Source: Sedimentibacter sp. MB35-C1 (lineage in GTDB: Bacteria; Bacillota; Clostridia; Tissierellales; Sedimentibacteraceae). Taken from it: a DNA stretch of 64,000 nt. This document shows positions 7,951 to 16,375 of this stretch, one piece after another. A program made the translations under genes and the position numbers. Where the stretch lies: assembly GCF_030913635.1 (NCBI RefSeq), contig NZ_CP133188.1, forward strand, positions 1,922,001 to 1,986,000, given 5' to 3'. The notes under the pieces are model-generated. The model had not been told where the DNA came from. It ran no database searches and worked only from the letters and a program-made list of their open reading frames with translations. Position 1 is the stretch's first letter. Each line of letters begins with the position of its first letter.

Positions 7951-8071
7951 AATGTAAAGACTTTTACTACAACTTGTAAATTTTAAAAATAAGTAGTGTA
8001 AACATTTTCAATTTGTGGTACAATATATATGTAATTAACTTTTATAAAAAAAACATAGGAGTGTGATTATT

Positions 8072-8500
8072 ATGGTTCAATTAGTTTGTGGGCACAACGG
8101 CACCGGTAAAACAAGAAGAATGATTGATATGGCAAACAAAACAATCGATAGTATACATGGAAAGATGGTTTTTTTGGAAGCGAACAACCGACATATATTC
8201 GATTTGGATTACAGAATCAGATATATAAACACAAAAGAATTTGGACTAACAAATGCTGAGCAGTTTGAAGGCTTTGTATGCGGCTTAATTGCCACAGATT
8301 ATGATATAGAACAGGTTTACATAGATGGATTGTACAAGATAGCCCAGGCGGGCATGGAAAAACTGGATTATGTAGTAGAAAGACTGGATTATTTATCAGA
8401 GAAATTTGATGTGAAATTTGTAATGAGTGTAAATCATGATGTAGAAGATATTCCGGAAGGATTAAGAGATAGAGTAATTGAAGAGGCAGTAATGCTATAG
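8072..8500 (+). CDS. P-loop ATP-binding protein, unknown function
   Basis: 142 residues. Walker A GHNGTGKT at 7-14 directly follows the first strand VQLVC; a possible Walker B lies in VYIDGL near residue 88, and VMSVN near 128 could be the sensor strand. The protein is little more than a minimal nucleotide-binding core. I choose ATG 8072, 7 bases after AGGAGTG, rather than GTG 8063, which lies inside that ribosome binding site. Similar clostridial proteins are sometimes named after PilT, but no pilus gene is nearby and I do not endorse that. Confidence 0.75.
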   Translation: MVQLVCGHNGTGKTRRMIDMANKTIDSIHGKMVFLEANNRHIFDLDYRIRYINTKEFGLTNAEQFEGFVCGLIATDYDIEQVYIDGLYKIAQAGMEKLDYVVERLDYLSEKFDVKFVMSVNHDVEDIPEGLRDRVIEEAVML

Positions 8501-8506
8501 TTAGGT

Positions 8507-8530
8507 GAGCCACCGATTTATCGGTGGCTC
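8507..8530 (+). terminator. Hairpin after the P-loop gene
   Basis: GAGCCACCGA / TCGGTGGCTC perfect 10-bp stem with a TTTA loop. The T-run is delayed (CATGCTGTTTT), so termination is likely but not textbook. Confidence 0.6.
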
Positions 8531-8810
8531 ATGCTGTTTTAAAACTATAAAAATCTCAGAAAATTCAACTATCAATCTAATCATCTAAATGCATTCGGTT
8601 TATCCGCAACAGGTGCCCTGCGGAACGAATCATTTTGGATGTTGTCATTTTGTTATGTTTGCTATTTAATAATTGCCGCCGATATTCGGCGGCAATTATC
8701 TTTAAAACGAATCTAATTTTAGGGACTTATCTCTGTCACTATTGCTAAAAAGCATTTTTTCTGTTAAAATTATTTTACTATTTAGTACGACTATTAGAAA
8801 GAGTGATCTT
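8531..8810. other. Gap with a second GC-rich hairpin
   Basis: No gene seen. AATTGCCGCCGA (8671-8682), loop TAT, TCGGCGGCAATT (8686-8697) is a perfect 12-bp stem with only weak T content after it. A smaller TCCGCA/TGCGGA stem lies near 8608-8630. The core motif GCCG..GAT resembles the terminators at 46053 and 58875. Confidence 0.5.
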
Positions 8811-9365
8811 ATGAATTATTTTAAACAGAGCAAGAATATTTTTGACGAGTTTTTCGAACACAGGGATATGCTGATTATTCAGCATATGAATGGTGATATC
8901 AATAAGAAGGAGTATCTTGAATTAAATTATAAATACATGCTTGAAAAAAATATTAAGCCGTTTCAGCGAATAGACAGTTTTGAAAAAGGCATGTACAATT
9001 ATCAGTATTACAATATGATGGCAAAGTATCATAGAATGATTGCCCAAGAAATTAAGGACAAAGGGAAGCACATAAGCTTTTACAGCAAGTACTTGAATGA
9101 TGCCGATTATTATTATAATGAGAAGGATAAAACAACATTCAGGCTTTTGAGATTCCTTCAGTACGAAAATGTAGAAGCATACTATATTAAAATGGAATCT
9201 ACAATTCTTGAGGGTAAGCTTTATGAAATTGTGCTGAATGATTATGAATATGCGGTGCTTCATTCTAAAAGCCTGTGGCTTCTGGAAGTATTAAAAAAAG
9301 AAAATGTGTTTTCAGATAAAAAGAAAAAATCGGTTATTGATTACTATGTAAATTCTAAGTATTGA
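8811..9365 (+). CDS. Conserved hypothetical protein, helical, Tyr-rich
   Basis: 184 residues from ATG 8811, which follows AAAGAGTGATCTT; an upstream in-frame ATG (8742) would add 23 hydrophobic, poorly fitting residues and has no ribosome binding site. Mostly helical, rich in Tyr, Lys and Met, no signal peptide or membrane segment and no catalytic motif. The block KPFQRIDSFEKGMYNYQYYN looks conserved in character and recalls clostridial hypothetical proteins (perhaps DUF6648), but I am not sure. It is monocistronic. Confidence 0.65.
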   Translation: MNYFKQSKNIFDEFFEHRDMLIIQHMNGDINKKEYLELNYKYMLEKNIKPFQRIDSFEKGMYNYQYYNMMAKYHRMIAQEIKDKGKHISFYSKYLNDADYYYNEKDKTTFRLLRFLQYENVEAYYIKMESTILEGKLYEIVLNDYEYAVLHSKSLWLLEVLKKENVFSDKKKKSVIDYYVNSKY

Positions 9366-9440
9366 TGAAAAGGCAATGAATATAAATTGTTCCTATAACT
9401 TTTATTGACACTTTTTTGGTTAAGAAAGCATCAATTAAAA

Positions 9441-9472
9441 GGTCTGCAGCATTTTTGAACTGTCTGCAGACC
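9441..9472. terminator. Hairpin between convergent genes
   Basis: GGTCTGCAG (9441-9449) and CTGCAGACC (9464-9472) form a 9-bp stem. Read on the minus strand it is followed by TTTTAATT. Confidence 0.55.
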
Positions 9473-9525
9473 CCATAATTAATGAATTTTATAAATTATG
9501 ATAAAATATGAAGTATTATAATAAA

Positions 9526-9563
9526 ACACAGCAAACCATTAATTTAAAACTGTTTTGCTGTGT
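9526..9563 (-). terminator. Terminator of the MltG-like domain gene
   Basis: ACACAGCAAA (9526-9535) pairs with TTTGCTGTGT (9554-9563); on the minus strand the stem is followed by TTTTATTATA. Confidence 0.65.
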
Positions 9564-9615
9564 ACTTGATGTTCTTATTTATTAAGCTTTGATTTTAGTA
9601 TTTCTGTCGACATCA

Positions 9616-10110
9616 CTATTGTGCGTTTGCTATTATCTTTATCACATTGTCCAACGATGTTCCCACTTCTATTTCAAATGTTCCGCTTCTAAGCCTTGTA
9701 TCAAGTCCCAGCTCAACTGATCTGTTTAAAAACTCATTCTTGTCATCAATTAGATTGGAATTAAGAAGGATATCTCCGATTGTCGATGGATATGAACCTT
9801 CCGGAATACTAACTGTTGCAAATAATTTGTTTCCGCCATTAGTTTCTGATCCTGGGTTATCATCTTGCGCTGGTTCTTCAGGGCTTTCCGGATTTTCGGG
9901 GTCAGGAGTGTCTTCGCCGGTTGGTGTCTCAGGGTTATTTTCCGATGCAACGGGAAAATCTTCAATAACATCCTTTTCAATGCCCCTGCTAAATAAAATG
10001 TCAAACCTCCAACTTAATATTACAGCCATAATAACGATTACCGTAATAATCAACCCATAGTCCGTAATATTATATAAAAAGTCTCTTATTGCATTAATTA
10101 TTGTTTTCAT
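9616..10110 (-). CDS. Membrane-anchored protein with MltG/YceG-like LysM-type domain only
   Basis: 164 residues: a short cytoplasmic part, one membrane helix (about 20-34), an acidic Pro/Glu-rich linker (about 52-90), then a 65-residue domain (TVSIPEGSYPSTIGDILL ... LDTRLRSGTFEIEVGTSLDNVIKIIANA) that parallels the N-terminal domain of the complete MltG encoded at 59471 (IPSGSTTNDIADIL ... SLKAGSYVLSKNMNVEELI). The catalytic domain of MltG is absent. It may bind peptidoglycan or act as a partner of a wall enzyme; this is inference. AAGGAG precedes the ATG at 10110. Confidence 0.75.
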   Translation of the reverse strand: MKTIINAIRDFLYNITDYGLIITVIVIMAVILSWRFDILFSRGIEKDVIEDFPVASENNPETPTGEDTPDPENPESPEEPAQDDNPGSETNGGNKLFATVSIPEGSYPSTIGDILLNSNLIDDKNEFLNRSVELGLDTRLRSGTFEIEVGTSLDNVIKIIANAQ

Positions 10111-10243
10111 TTGTAACTCCTTGAGATTATCCTATTGATTAATAATAGCACAAAATTCGCTCATATACAATAATCACGTTATATAAAAACCTACTAAATT
10201 TTATCAAATTTTACAAAGGTATATACTTTCACTAATAATTTGG

Positions 10244-10249
10244 TATAAT
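10244..10249 (+). promoter_or_regulatory. Extended -10 promoter of the rluA-type gene
   Basis: TGGTATAAT ends at 10249, an extended -10 element without a good -35 box. Transcription would start near 10256, which excludes the ATG at 10253 as translation start and supports ATG 10286. Confidence 0.55.
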
Positions 10250-10285
10250 ATAATGAAGATATCACAAAACAGACATGGAGAAAAC

Positions 10286-11227
10286 ATGAAGGAAATAATA
10301 ATTACTAATAATGAAGAAGGCCAAAGACTTGATAGATTCTTAAAAAAATATCTTAATAAAGCTAATCAGTCCTTTATTTATAAAATGATAAGGAAGAAAA
10401 ATATAAAATTGAACAATTCCAAGGCAGAACCTGAAATCCTTTTAAAAAAGGATGATTTGGTGCAGGTTTATCTATCTGATGAAACAATCTCAAAATTCAG
10501 AGAAAAGAAAACACTAAAACAGACAGATATACATTTTGGCGTTGTATATGAAGATGATAATATTCTTATTGTAAACAAACCCATAGGCTTAAGTAGTCAG
10601 CCTGACGAGACAAGTTCAATAAACCTTGTGGATGAGATTAAAATGTATCTGGATGCAAAGGAGAAGAATATCAGTTTTACTTTCAAGCCGGCAGTATGCA
10701 ACAGGCTGGACAAGAATACTTCAGGTCTGGTTATTGCAGCAAAAAACTATGAGACACTGAAACAGACAAACATGGCTATAAGAGAAAGAAGCATAAAAAA
10801 ATTCTACATGGCAAAGGTGCACGGAATAATCGATAACACTATTGAACTTAAGGATTACCTGATTAAAAACGAAAATAAAAATATGGTGAAAATAATAAAA
10901 AACGAAGCTGAAAGTGCAAAACGGGTAATTACCACGGTACGTCCCTTGAGGGAAGAAGGTAATTTTACATGGCTTGAGATAGAAATAGAAACCGGAAGAG
11001 CACACCAGATAAGAGCCCATCTTGCATCCATAGGGCATCCAATTGTGGGAGACAAAAAGTATGGCAGAAAAGATAGTGAAAAGCACCAGATTCTGCATGC
11101 CTATAAATTGATTTTAGAAGGATATGAAGGCAGCTTGTCTTATTTGAACGGAAAGACGGTAAAGTCGGAAATTAATGACAGATTTTTATTAAGGGGGAAA
11201 ACTCATGAAAATAGAATTAGTAAATGA
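10286..11227 (+). CDS. RluA-family pseudouridine synthase
   Basis: 313 residues. N-terminal S4-like RNA-binding domain (EGQRLDRFLKKYL ... KKNIKLN, about 8-65) and an RluA catalytic domain with the active-site motif NRLDKNTSGLVIAAK (catalytic Asp in RLD) and the later GRAHQIRAHLASIGHPIVGD block. Converts uridine to pseudouridine in rRNA or tRNA; the RluC/RluD group is the nearest by domain order, the target site is not predictable. Start chosen at ATG 10286 (GGAGA upstream). Its end overlaps the next gene by 23 bases, suggesting translational coupling with the uridine kinase-like gene. Confidence 0.88.
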   Translation: MKEIIITNNEEGQRLDRFLKKYLNKANQSFIYKMIRKKNIKLNNSKAEPEILLKKDDLVQVYLSDETISKFREKKTLKQTDIHFGVVYEDDNILIVNKPIGLSSQPDETSSINLVDEIKMYLDAKEKNISFTFKPAVCNRLDKNTSGLVIAAKNYETLKQTNMAIRERSIKKFYMAKVHGIIDNTIELKDYLIKNENKNMVKIIKNEAESAKRVITTVRPLREEGNFTWLEIEIETGRAHQIRAHLASIGHPIVGDKKYGRKDSEKHQILHAYKLILEGYEGSLSYLNGKTVKSEINDRFLLRGKTHENRISK

Positions 11228-11966
11228 AAATAAAAATGTAGACATAGATAATAATAAATCTTTGTATGATTTTTTGAAGGAATACAAAACGGATTATAAA
11301 AAATATCTCGGAATCAAAGTAAACAATAAACTGCGTGAGCTTGTCAACGCAGATTTCTGCGAAAATGATAAGGTCGAATTTCTGGATATAACAGACAGGG
11401 ACGGACACAGGATTTATGTGAGAACTCTTTCTTTGATTTACATAAAAGCATGCAAGGATGTATTTAAGAATATAGATGTGGAGATTAAGCATTCATTAAA
11501 CAAGGGATTGTATACAGAACTTGAATTTAAGCAGCCGGTAAATAATACCAAGCTTGAAAGCATAAAAAAGAGAATGAAGGAAATTATAGATGCTCAAAGA
11601 CCTGTTAATACTGTTTTTTTAGATATCGATGAAGCTGAAAAAATATTCTTAGGACAGGGCATGAAAGATAAGGCAGAGCTTCTGAAATATTGGACTAAAG
11701 ATAAAATTCGTGTATATGAACTTGATGGATACTATGATACCTTCTACGGCTACCTGGCACCAAATACAGGTTATATAGATAAATTTGACTTGAGGCTGTT
11801 TTATCCCGGAATAATATTAAATTTTCCCACAAAAGAAAGCAACTTTGAACTTCCCGAATACATTGAACAGAAGAAGCTTTACAAAGTGTTCAAGGAAGCA
11901 GAGGAGTGGGGAGAAATAATGGATGTAGGCTATGTAGGCGTTCTAAACAAAAAAAATAGTCAATAA
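11205..11966 (+). CDS. TGS-uridine kinase-like protein, N-terminal part (frameshifted)
   Basis: 253 residues with a TGS-like domain (about 1-65) and the second-additional-domain region of threonyl-tRNA synthetases (FLDITDRDGHRIY ... HSLNKGLYTELEF, about 65-230), ending YVGVLNKKNSQ then TAA. In clostridial relatives this continues without break into the uridine kinase-like domain that here lies in the +1 frame from 11957 on. The break is at an eight-A run (11949-11956): with one A fewer the frame reads KKIVNNTINDMIRINEALHE and joins the next segment. The start ATG 11205 has AAGGGGGAAA before it. See the finding on slippage. Confidence 0.8.
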   Translation: MKIELVNENKNVDIDNNKSLYDFLKEYKTDYKKYLGIKVNNKLRELVNADFCENDKVEFLDITDRDGHRIYVRTLSLIYIKACKDVFKNIDVEIKHSLNKGLYTELEFKQPVNNTKLESIKKRMKEIIDAQRPVNTVFLDIDEAEKIFLGQGMKDKAELLKYWTKDKIRVYELDGYYDTFYGYLAPNTGYIDKFDLRLFYPGIILNFPTKESNFELPEYIEQKKLYKVFKEAEEWGEIMDVGYVGVLNKKNSQ

Positions 11967-11979
11967 TACAATTAATGAT

Positions 11980-12855
11980 ATGATCCGTATTAACGAAGCC
12001 CTGCATGAGAAAAAAATCGCCTATATTGCGGATGAGATAGCCGGTGACAAAAATATTAAAATAGTGCTCATAGCTGGTCCATCCTCTTCGGGCAAGACTA
12101 CATTTGCGCAGAGGCTGTCAATTCAGCTGAGAGTTAACGGGAAAAAGACATATGCGCTTTCTCTTGATGATTACTTTGTTGACAGGTATCTGACACCTAA
12201 GGACGAAAATGGTGCTTATGATTTTGAGACGATTGACGCTTTGGATTTGGATTTGTTTAACGAGCAGCTGTTGAGCCTTATGACCTGTGAAACTGTTAAA
12301 TTGCCGGTCTATAATTTTAAGCTTGGCAAGAGGGAATATACCAGAGAGCCCGTTACCCTGACGAAAGATCACATAATTATTATTGAAGGAATACACGGGT
12401 TGAATGATAAACTCACAAAGCAGATACCTCAAATCAATAAGTTTAAGATTTATATAAGTGCTTTGACTCAGCTGAACATAGATAATCACAATCGTATTTC
12501 TACATCTGATTTAAGGCTACTGAGGAGAATAGTGCGAGACAATACTCACCGGGGAAATGATGCGTTGAAAACAATGGAGCTTTGGGATAATGTAGTTAGA
12601 GGAACTGAAAGGTTTATTTTTCCGTATCAGGAAAATGCAGATGCAATATTTAACTCTGCTTTGGTATATGAACTGTGCGTACTAAAAAAATACGCTGAGC
12701 CTCTTATAAACGGAATAGAAAAAAATAGCAAGTTTTATCCCGAGAGGCAGCGATTACTGAAGTTTTTAAGCTATTTTAAATCAATCGAAGATGAAAGTGC
12801 AATTGCAAGCACATCAATTTTGAGGGAATTTATAGGTGGAAGCTGTTTTGAATAA
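11980..12855 (+). CDS. Uridine kinase-like domain, C-terminal part of the split nucleoside kinase
   Basis: 291 residues of phosphoribulokinase/uridine kinase fold: Walker A AGPSSSGKTTFAQ (about 31-43), LDDYFVDR, the Walker B-like IIIIEGIHGLN (about 131-141), and the STSDLRLLRRIVRD lid region. Predicted to phosphorylate a nucleoside with ATP or GTP. ATG 11980 has no ribosome binding site in front of it, and the residues encoded before it (TIND, in the same frame) match the linker expected in a fused protein, so independent translation is doubtful. It ends in a strong bidirectional terminator. Confidence 0.8.
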   Translation: MIRINEALHEKKIAYIADEIAGDKNIKIVLIAGPSSSGKTTFAQRLSIQLRVNGKKTYALSLDDYFVDRYLTPKDENGAYDFETIDALDLDLFNEQLLSLMTCETVKLPVYNFKLGKREYTREPVTLTKDHIIIIEGIHGLNDKLTKQIPQINKFKIYISALTQLNIDNHNRISTSDLRLLRRIVRDNTHRGNDALKTMELWDNVVRGTERFIFPYQENADAIFNSALVYELCVLKKYAEPLINGIEKNSKFYPERQRLLKFLSYFKSIEDESAIASTSILREFIGGSCFE

Positions 12856-12897
12856 AAAAAGGAGTTGAACAATTAACAAATTGTTCAACTCCTTTTT
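12856..12897. terminator. Bidirectional terminator between the kinase gene and rodA
   Basis: AGGAGTTGAACAATT / AATTGTTCAACTCCT, 15-bp perfect stem, loop AACA, flanked by A-run and T-run. Confidence 0.92.
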
Positions 12898-14050
12898 ACA
12901 TGAAATCATTTAAATCTACTTTTCCTCTTTTCATACCTACGCTGAGGGCGAGCCCCATGCTTACCATATTTATAAGCATAAATGTTCCTCCAGAACTTAT
13001 AAACGGAAGAGGTATACCTGTTACAGGTAACAATCCCATTGTCATGCCTATATTTTCGAAAATATGGAAGAATTGCATGGAGGCTATTCCTGTCACTATC
13101 AGGGATCCGAACAGGTTAGATGAATGTTTCGCAATACGTATCAACCTGTTAAGCAAGATTGCATAAAGACTGAGCAGAAAAAGACCTCCAATGAGCCCTA
13201 ATTCTTCTCCTATTACCGCAAATATAAAATCTGTTTCCTTTGTCGGCAGGTATCCAAGCTGGTTTTGAACTCCGTTGTACAATCCTCTGCCGTAAAGCAT
13301 GCCTGAGCCGATGGCAGTCTTGGACTGTATAACCTGGTAACCTGTATCTTCCGGGTCCAGTTCGGGGTAAAAGAATGTTACTATTCTGTCTATACGATAA
13401 TCTTCATTGGGTGTATAATCCTGCATTATATAGTAGAGAAAAACAAGCCCTACTATAAGAAGTATAAGAATAATTAACATGACTGAAATAATATATTTCC
13501 TGTCTATCCCAGCTACGAAAATCATAACCGCAATAAAGAAAATGAAAACCATGGCGGTTCCAAAATCAGGCTGCATTAAAATTAATGCTATTGGGAAAAA
13601 TGCAAAAATTAAAACTTTTATAAGCACTGCAGGATCGTTCAAATTTTCCTTGTTTATATCAATGTATTTTGATACTGATATTATAACTCCAAATTTAGCC
13701 AATTCTGAAGGCTGAAATACAATAGGACCTACGGAAATCCAGCTTCGTACATCACCCCATTCTGAGGCGCTTACGGGATTTATAAGAACATATACCAGCA
13801 GAATCACAGTTACTCCGTAAATTGGGATATAAAAGGTTCCGTATATGTCGTAGTCTATCATTACGAGCACAAGCAGTACAGCTAGACCAATCCCGAAGGC
13901 AGCTATCTGAGTTTTTAAATACGGCTCGCTTCCGGATATTTTGCTCATGGTTGCGCTATTAATTATTATAAAACCAAAAACACACAATATAATCGTTGTA
14001 AAAAACAACACAAAATCAAACCTCTTAAGTTTGCTTTCTTTCTTAAACAT
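12896..14050 (-). CDS. rodA: Rod shape-determining protein RodA (SEDS peptidoglycan polymerase)
   Basis: 384-residue polytopic membrane protein of the FtsW/RodA/SpoVE family with about ten hydrophobic segments. SEDS signatures are visible: SWISVGPIVFQPSELAK (about 103-119), GSGMLYGRGLYNGVQ, FIFAVIGEELGLIGG, and GLLPVTGIPLPFISSGG near the C-terminus. It polymerises glycan strands with a class B PBP during elongation. I call RodA rather than FtsW from its length and the absence of division genes. It is monocistronic, convergent to the kinase gene and divergent from ruvC. Confidence 0.88.
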   Translation of the reverse strand: MFKKESKLKRFDFVLFFTTIILCVFGFIIINSATMSKISGSEPYLKTQIAAFGIGLAVLLVLVMIDYDIYGTFYIPIYGVTVILLVYVLINPVSASEWGDVRSWISVGPIVFQPSELAKFGVIISVSKYIDINKENLNDPAVLIKVLIFAFFPIALILMQPDFGTAMVFIFFIAVMIFVAGIDRKYIISVMLIILILLIVGLVFLYYIMQDYTPNEDYRIDRIVTFFYPELDPEDTGYQVIQSKTAIGSGMLYGRGLYNGVQNQLGYLPTKETDFIFAVIGEELGLIGGLFLLSLYAILLNRLIRIAKHSSNLFGSLIVTGIASMQFFHIFENIGMTMGLLPVTGIPLPFISSGGTFMLINMVSMGLALSVGMKRGKVDLNDFM

Positions 14051-14162
14051 GTTAAACTCCTTTGTAATATACGTTATTATATCATATTTTAATATAATGA
14101 AAAGTAAAATATTATTTATGACAATAATTGTATACCGTGATATTTCAGGGGTTAAAAAGTTC

Positions 14163-14191
14163 TTAACATGACGATGAATCTATGTTATAAT
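14163..14191 (+). promoter_or_regulatory. Promoter of the ruvCAB-queA-tgt operon
   Basis: TTAACA (14163-14168), 17 bases, TATAAT (14186-14191) with a TG one base upstream (extended -10). It drives ruvC and, given the tight spacing that follows, probably all genes to yajC. Confidence 0.8.
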
Positions 14192-14220
14192 TTGAAATAA
14201 CCCAAGAGTTAGGAGAAACT

Positions 14221-14721
14221 ATGATTATATTCGGTATAGATCCGGGCCTTGCCATATCAGGCTACGGTATTTTAAATTATGTCGGAAATAAATTCGAAGT
14301 ATTGGATTACGGTGCGGTTACAACAGACAGCTGTGAAGAATTCCCAAAGAGGCTAAAAAAAATATATGACAGATATACAGAGCTGTTTATGTTGTACAAG
14401 CCCGAAGCAGTTGCCATTGAGGAACTTTTTTATAATAAAAATGTTAAGACAGCCATAGCCATTGCAGAGGCAAGGGGGGTACACCTTTTAGCAGCGGAAA
14501 ATTTCGGAATACCTTTGTATGAATACACACCTCTTCAGATAAAGCAGGGCATTGTGGGCTACGGCAGAGCCGAAAAAAGGCAGATCCAAGAAATGGTGAA
14601 AATAATACTTCACCTTGAATGCATTCCAAAGCCAGATGATGTAGCCGACGGACTGGCGGCAGCTATCTGTCATGCTCATTCATTAAAATATGCAAATAAC
14701 TATAAAATATTAAAATATTAA
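14221..14721 (+). CDS. ruvC: Crossover junction endodeoxyribonuclease RuvC
   Basis: 166-residue Holliday junction resolvase. The opening [16 protein letters not shown] carries the first catalytic Asp; [12 protein letters not shown] carries the catalytic Glu near residue 67; [17 protein letters not shown] near the C-terminus holds the last two Asp. It cuts four-way junctions held by RuvAB. AGGAG precedes the ATG. It is the first gene of a compact operon, 11 bases before ruvA. Confidence 0.96.
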   Translation: MIIFGIDPGLAISGYGILNYVGNKFEVLDYGAVTTDSCEEFPKRLKKIYDRYTELFMLYKPEAVAIEELFYNKNVKTAIAIAEARGVHLLAAENFGIPLYEYTPLQIKQGIVGYGRAEKRQIQEMVKIILHLECIPKPDDVADGLAAAICHAHSLKYANNYKILKY

Positions 14722-14732
14722 CGGAGTGTCAG

Positions 14733-15329
14733 ATGATTAGTTATATCAAAGGTGAAGTAGTAAAAAAAGGACCTGATTACATAGTTGTAGAAAATAATGA
14801 TATAGGCTACTATGTAAGCACATCCCGCTCAACTTTAAATAAGGTAAGTGAAGGAGAGAGGACTTCAATACATATATATATGCATGTAAGAGAGGATAAT
14901 ATTGCGCTGTACGGGTTTCTGACCTCGGATGAAATTGAAATGTATAAAAAACTAATTTCAGTGAATGGTATCGGCCCTAAAGCAGGATTATCAATTTTGT
15001 CCACTTATGAAACAAATACTGTTAAGGAAATAATTATTAAAGATGATGTTGCAAGCATGTCCAAGGTTCCCGGCATAGGGAAAAAAACAGCAGGGAAAAT
15101 AATTCTTGAGTTAAAGGACAAAGTTGGAACACTTGACAGCATAGAAGTTTCGGCACCAACGGAAATTCAGCGCTTTGATTCCGAATCAGATGATGTAATA
15201 AATGGTTTAATATCACTGGGATTTAATCCGAATGAATCTAAAAAGGCCCTTGATAAAATTGACACGACTGGAAAGACGGAGAACGAAATTATTAAGGAAG
15301 CATTAAAAAATATTAACAGGCAGGGATAA
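14733..15329 (+). CDS. ruvA: Holliday junction branch migration protein RuvA
   Basis: 198 residues: N-terminal OB fold ([12 protein letters not shown] ...), helix-hairpin-helix region with [12 protein letters not shown] and [19 protein letters not shown], an acidic flexible linker around 140-150, and the C-terminal domain [14 protein letters not shown] that contacts RuvB. Binds four-way junctions and loads RuvB. Its stop TAA overlaps the first ATG of ruvB (TAATG), which implies coupled translation. Confidence 0.96.
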   Translation: MISYIKGEVVKKGPDYIVVENNDIGYYVSTSRSTLNKVSEGERTSIHIYMHVREDNIALYGFLTSDEIEMYKKLISVNGIGPKAGLSILSTYETNTVKEIIIKDDVASMSKVPGIGKKTAGKIILELKDKVGTLDSIEVSAPTEIQRFDSESDDVINGLISLGFNPNESKKALDKIDTTGKTENEIIKEALKNINRQG

Positions 15330-16366
15330 TGATGTTTGAAAGAGAAAATGAAATAGTTGCCGGTACTGCAAATACAGGTGAGGAAGAACTTGAACTCAGC
15401 CTGAGGCCCCAAAGACTCTGTCAATATATTGGACAAAGCAAGGTTAAAGAGGTTCTTAATATTTTCATTCAGTCGGCTCAAATGAGAAATCAGCCTCTGG
15501 ATCATGTGCTGCTTTCTGGGCCTCCTGGGTTGGGAAAAACCACGCTTGCCAATATTATTTCAAATGAAATGGGAGTGAACATCAGAGTTACATCAGGTCC
15601 GGCGATAGAAAGGCAGGGAGATTTAGCAGCAATATTGACGAATTTAAACGAGAATGATGTGCTGTTTATTGATGAGATTCACAGAATAAATAAGAATGTG
15701 GAAGAAATCTTATACCCTGCACTTGAGGATTTCGCTCTTGATATTATAATAGGCAAGGGACCATCAGCAAGATCTATAAGGCTTGATTTGCCGAAATTTA
15801 CTTTAATCGGTGCCACAACAAGATCTGGAATGCTGGCATCACCTTTGAGAGACAGGTTCGGTGTCATGTGCAACCTGGATTTTTATAATGTAAAAGATTT
15901 AAAAGAAATTGTACTTCGTTCTGCCGGAATTATTGATGTTGAAATAAATGAGAATGGAGCAGAAGAAATTGCAAGGAGATCAAGGGGAACACCTAGAATA
16001 GCAAACAGACTACTAAGGCGTGTAAGGGATTATGCCATAGTGAAAAGTGACGGAATAATCGATACAGAAACGGCTGACAGCGCTCTTAAAATGTTAGAAA
16101 TAGATGAAATGGGACTGGATAAACTTGACAGGAGAATATTGAACACAATCATTGATTTTTACAAGGGAGGCCCTGTAGGGCTGGAAACTCTGTCTGCTTC
16201 AATAGGTGAAGAAAAGGGAACGATAGAGGATGTTTATGAACCTTATCTTCTTCAGATAGGATATTTGAGCCGAACGCCAAGAGGTAGAATCGTTACAGAA
16301 CATGGATACAGGCATGTAAATAAGCATAGAAAAAATACAAGTCAAACAACAATTGATCTGGATTAG
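15329..16366 (+). CDS. ruvB: Holliday junction DNA helicase RuvB
   Basis: 345-residue AAA+ motor. [12 protein letters not shown] opening, Walker A GPPGLGKT at 64-71, Walker B LFIDEIHR, sensor 1 IGATTRSG, arginine-finger region SPLRDRFG, and the winged-helix DNA-binding end ([12 protein letters not shown] ... YLSRTPRGR). Two adjacent ATG codons (15329, 15332) are possible starts; the first overlaps the ruvA stop. Drives branch migration with RuvA. Confidence 0.96.
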   Translation: MMFERENEIVAGTANTGEEELELSLRPQRLCQYIGQSKVKEVLNIFIQSAQMRNQPLDHVLLSGPPGLGKTTLANIISNEMGVNIRVTSGPAIERQGDLAAILTNLNENDVLFIDEIHRINKNVEEILYPALEDFALDIIIGKGPSARSIRLDLPKFTLIGATTRSGMLASPLRDRFGVMCNLDFYNVKDLKEIVLRSAGIIDVEINENGAEEIARRSRGTPRIANRLLRRVRDYAIVKSDGIIDTETADSALKMLEIDEMGLDKLDRRILNTIIDFYKGGPVGLETLSASIGEEKGTIEDVYEPYLLQIGYLSRTPRGRIVTEHGYRHVNKHRKNTSQTTIDLD

Positions 16367-16375
16367 GTGATTTAT

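Noticed and set aside
8742-8810. N-terminal extension of the Tyr-rich hypothetical protein
   Set aside because: No ribosome binding site before ATG 8742 and the added residues overlap a probable promoter region.
9647-10060. Plus-strand frame opposite the MltG-like domain gene
   Set aside because: Ser/Pro/Gly-rich complement of the acidic linker; the minus-strand gene has a signal anchor, a domain and a ribosome binding site.
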